NCBI GenBank assembly: GCA_024277475.1
Contig: JAJRVC010000009.1
Coordinates: 1 to 7,073 of the forward strand
DNA length: 7,073 nt
Direction: 5' to 3'
DNA from: Deltaproteobacteria bacterium
Lineage (GTDB): Bacteria; Desulfobacterota; Desulfobacteria; Desulfobacterales; JAFDCJ01
This document shows positions 6,884-7,073 of this stretch, piece after piece. Each line of letters starts with the position of its first letter. Position 1 is the first letter of the stretch. The notes beneath the pieces were generated by a model, which saw only the letters and a list, made by a program, of their open reading frames with translations, searched no databases and was not told the DNA's origin. A program made the translations under genes and the position numbers.

Positions 6884-6888
6884 CATTC

Positions 6889-7073
6889 ATGAATAGGTGG
6901 GGAAAAGCTTTATTAATATCAGTCTTTCTTGCTCTAACTCTTCTGGCGAGTCCTGCCCTTTCTTCTGAAATGATTGAAATACCTGCCGGGGAATTTGTGA
7001 TGGGGGACGATAATGACCGCTACGCCGCACCGCAACACAGCATGTATCTGGATAGCTACTGGATCGATATCTA
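6889..7073 (+). CDS. Exported SUMF1/formylglycine-generating-enzyme-fold protein, N-terminal part (partial)
   Basis: The frame is open from the ATG to the window edge, giving 61 residues. The start MNRWGKALLISVFLALTLLA followed by SPALSS is a typical Sec signal peptide with a short basic n-region and likely cleavage after ALS. The mature part opens MIEIPAGEFVMGDDND and continues APQHSMYLDSYWIDI. This is the classic opening of the FGE-sulfatase (SUMF1) domain: a hydrophobic strand, I-P-A-G-E-F-x-M-G, an acidic turn, then a P-x-H-x-v-x-L-x-x-f-x-I-D strand. True formylglycine-generating enzymes use two cysteines near the C-terminus, which are outside the window, and many secreted members lack them. 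Enzyme activity therefore cannot be stated. The gene has its own promoter-like element and a good ribosome binding site and need not be linked to guaBA. Confidence 0.85.
   Translation, partial: MNRWGKALLISVFLALTLLASPALSSEMIEIPAGEFVMGDDNDRYAAPQHSMYLDSYWIDI

Larger units (their letters stand above)
6634..6888. other. Gene-free spacer between guaA and the SUMF1-fold gene
   Basis: I see no gene here. Three hairpin-forming segments lie in a row: TCGAA/TTCGA (6732-6746), CTGC/GCAG (6747-6766), and GCCTCCCAC/GTGGGCGGC with one T-C mismatch and a GCCA loop (6771-6792). The stretch after 6793 is rich in A and T, then C, and leads into a probable promoter. The row of hairpins may be the real terminator region of guaBA, a REP-like element or a small RNA. 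Confidence 0.5.

Overview
The window looks like chromosomal DNA from a Gram-negative bacterium with mid-range GC. Two exported proteins with Sec-type signal peptides sit at the edges, one transglutaminase-like and one of the formylglycine-generating-enzyme (SUMF1) fold. A compact guaB-guaA pair lies inside. This mix would fit Nitrospinota or the former Deltaproteobacteria, but no rRNA or other marker is present, so that is a weak inference.

Layout. Positions 1-754 (minus strand) hold the first 251 residues of an exported protein resembling the N-terminal part of bacterial transglutaminase-like proteins. Positions 755-1105 are a gene-free divergent region rich in short inverted repeats. Positions 1106-3476 (plus) hold three genes: a LicC-like cytidylyltransferase, a class I SAM methyltransferase and a CDP-alcohol phosphatidyltransferase. 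The last two overlap by 4 nt. A perfect 19-bp hairpin spans the stop codon of the third gene. Positions 3577-6618 (plus) hold guaB (IMP dehydrogenase) and guaA (GMP synthase), 24 nt apart. After a 270-nt spacer with several hairpins, an exported SUMF1-fold protein starts at 6889 and runs off the window.

How the genes work together. GuaB and GuaA carry out IMP to XMP to GMP and are housekeeping genes. The three-gene set before them is the most interesting part. A nucleotidyltransferase that would make a CDP-activated small alcohol stands beside a membrane enzyme that would pass the CDP-linked phospho-alcohol to a lipid or second alcohol, with a methyltransferase between them. The simplest reading is a small Kennedy-like route to a methylated phospholipid head group, possibly phosphocholine made by methylating phosphoethanolamine. 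The substrates cannot be read from sequence. The transferase also has Ile where the family motif normally has Arg.
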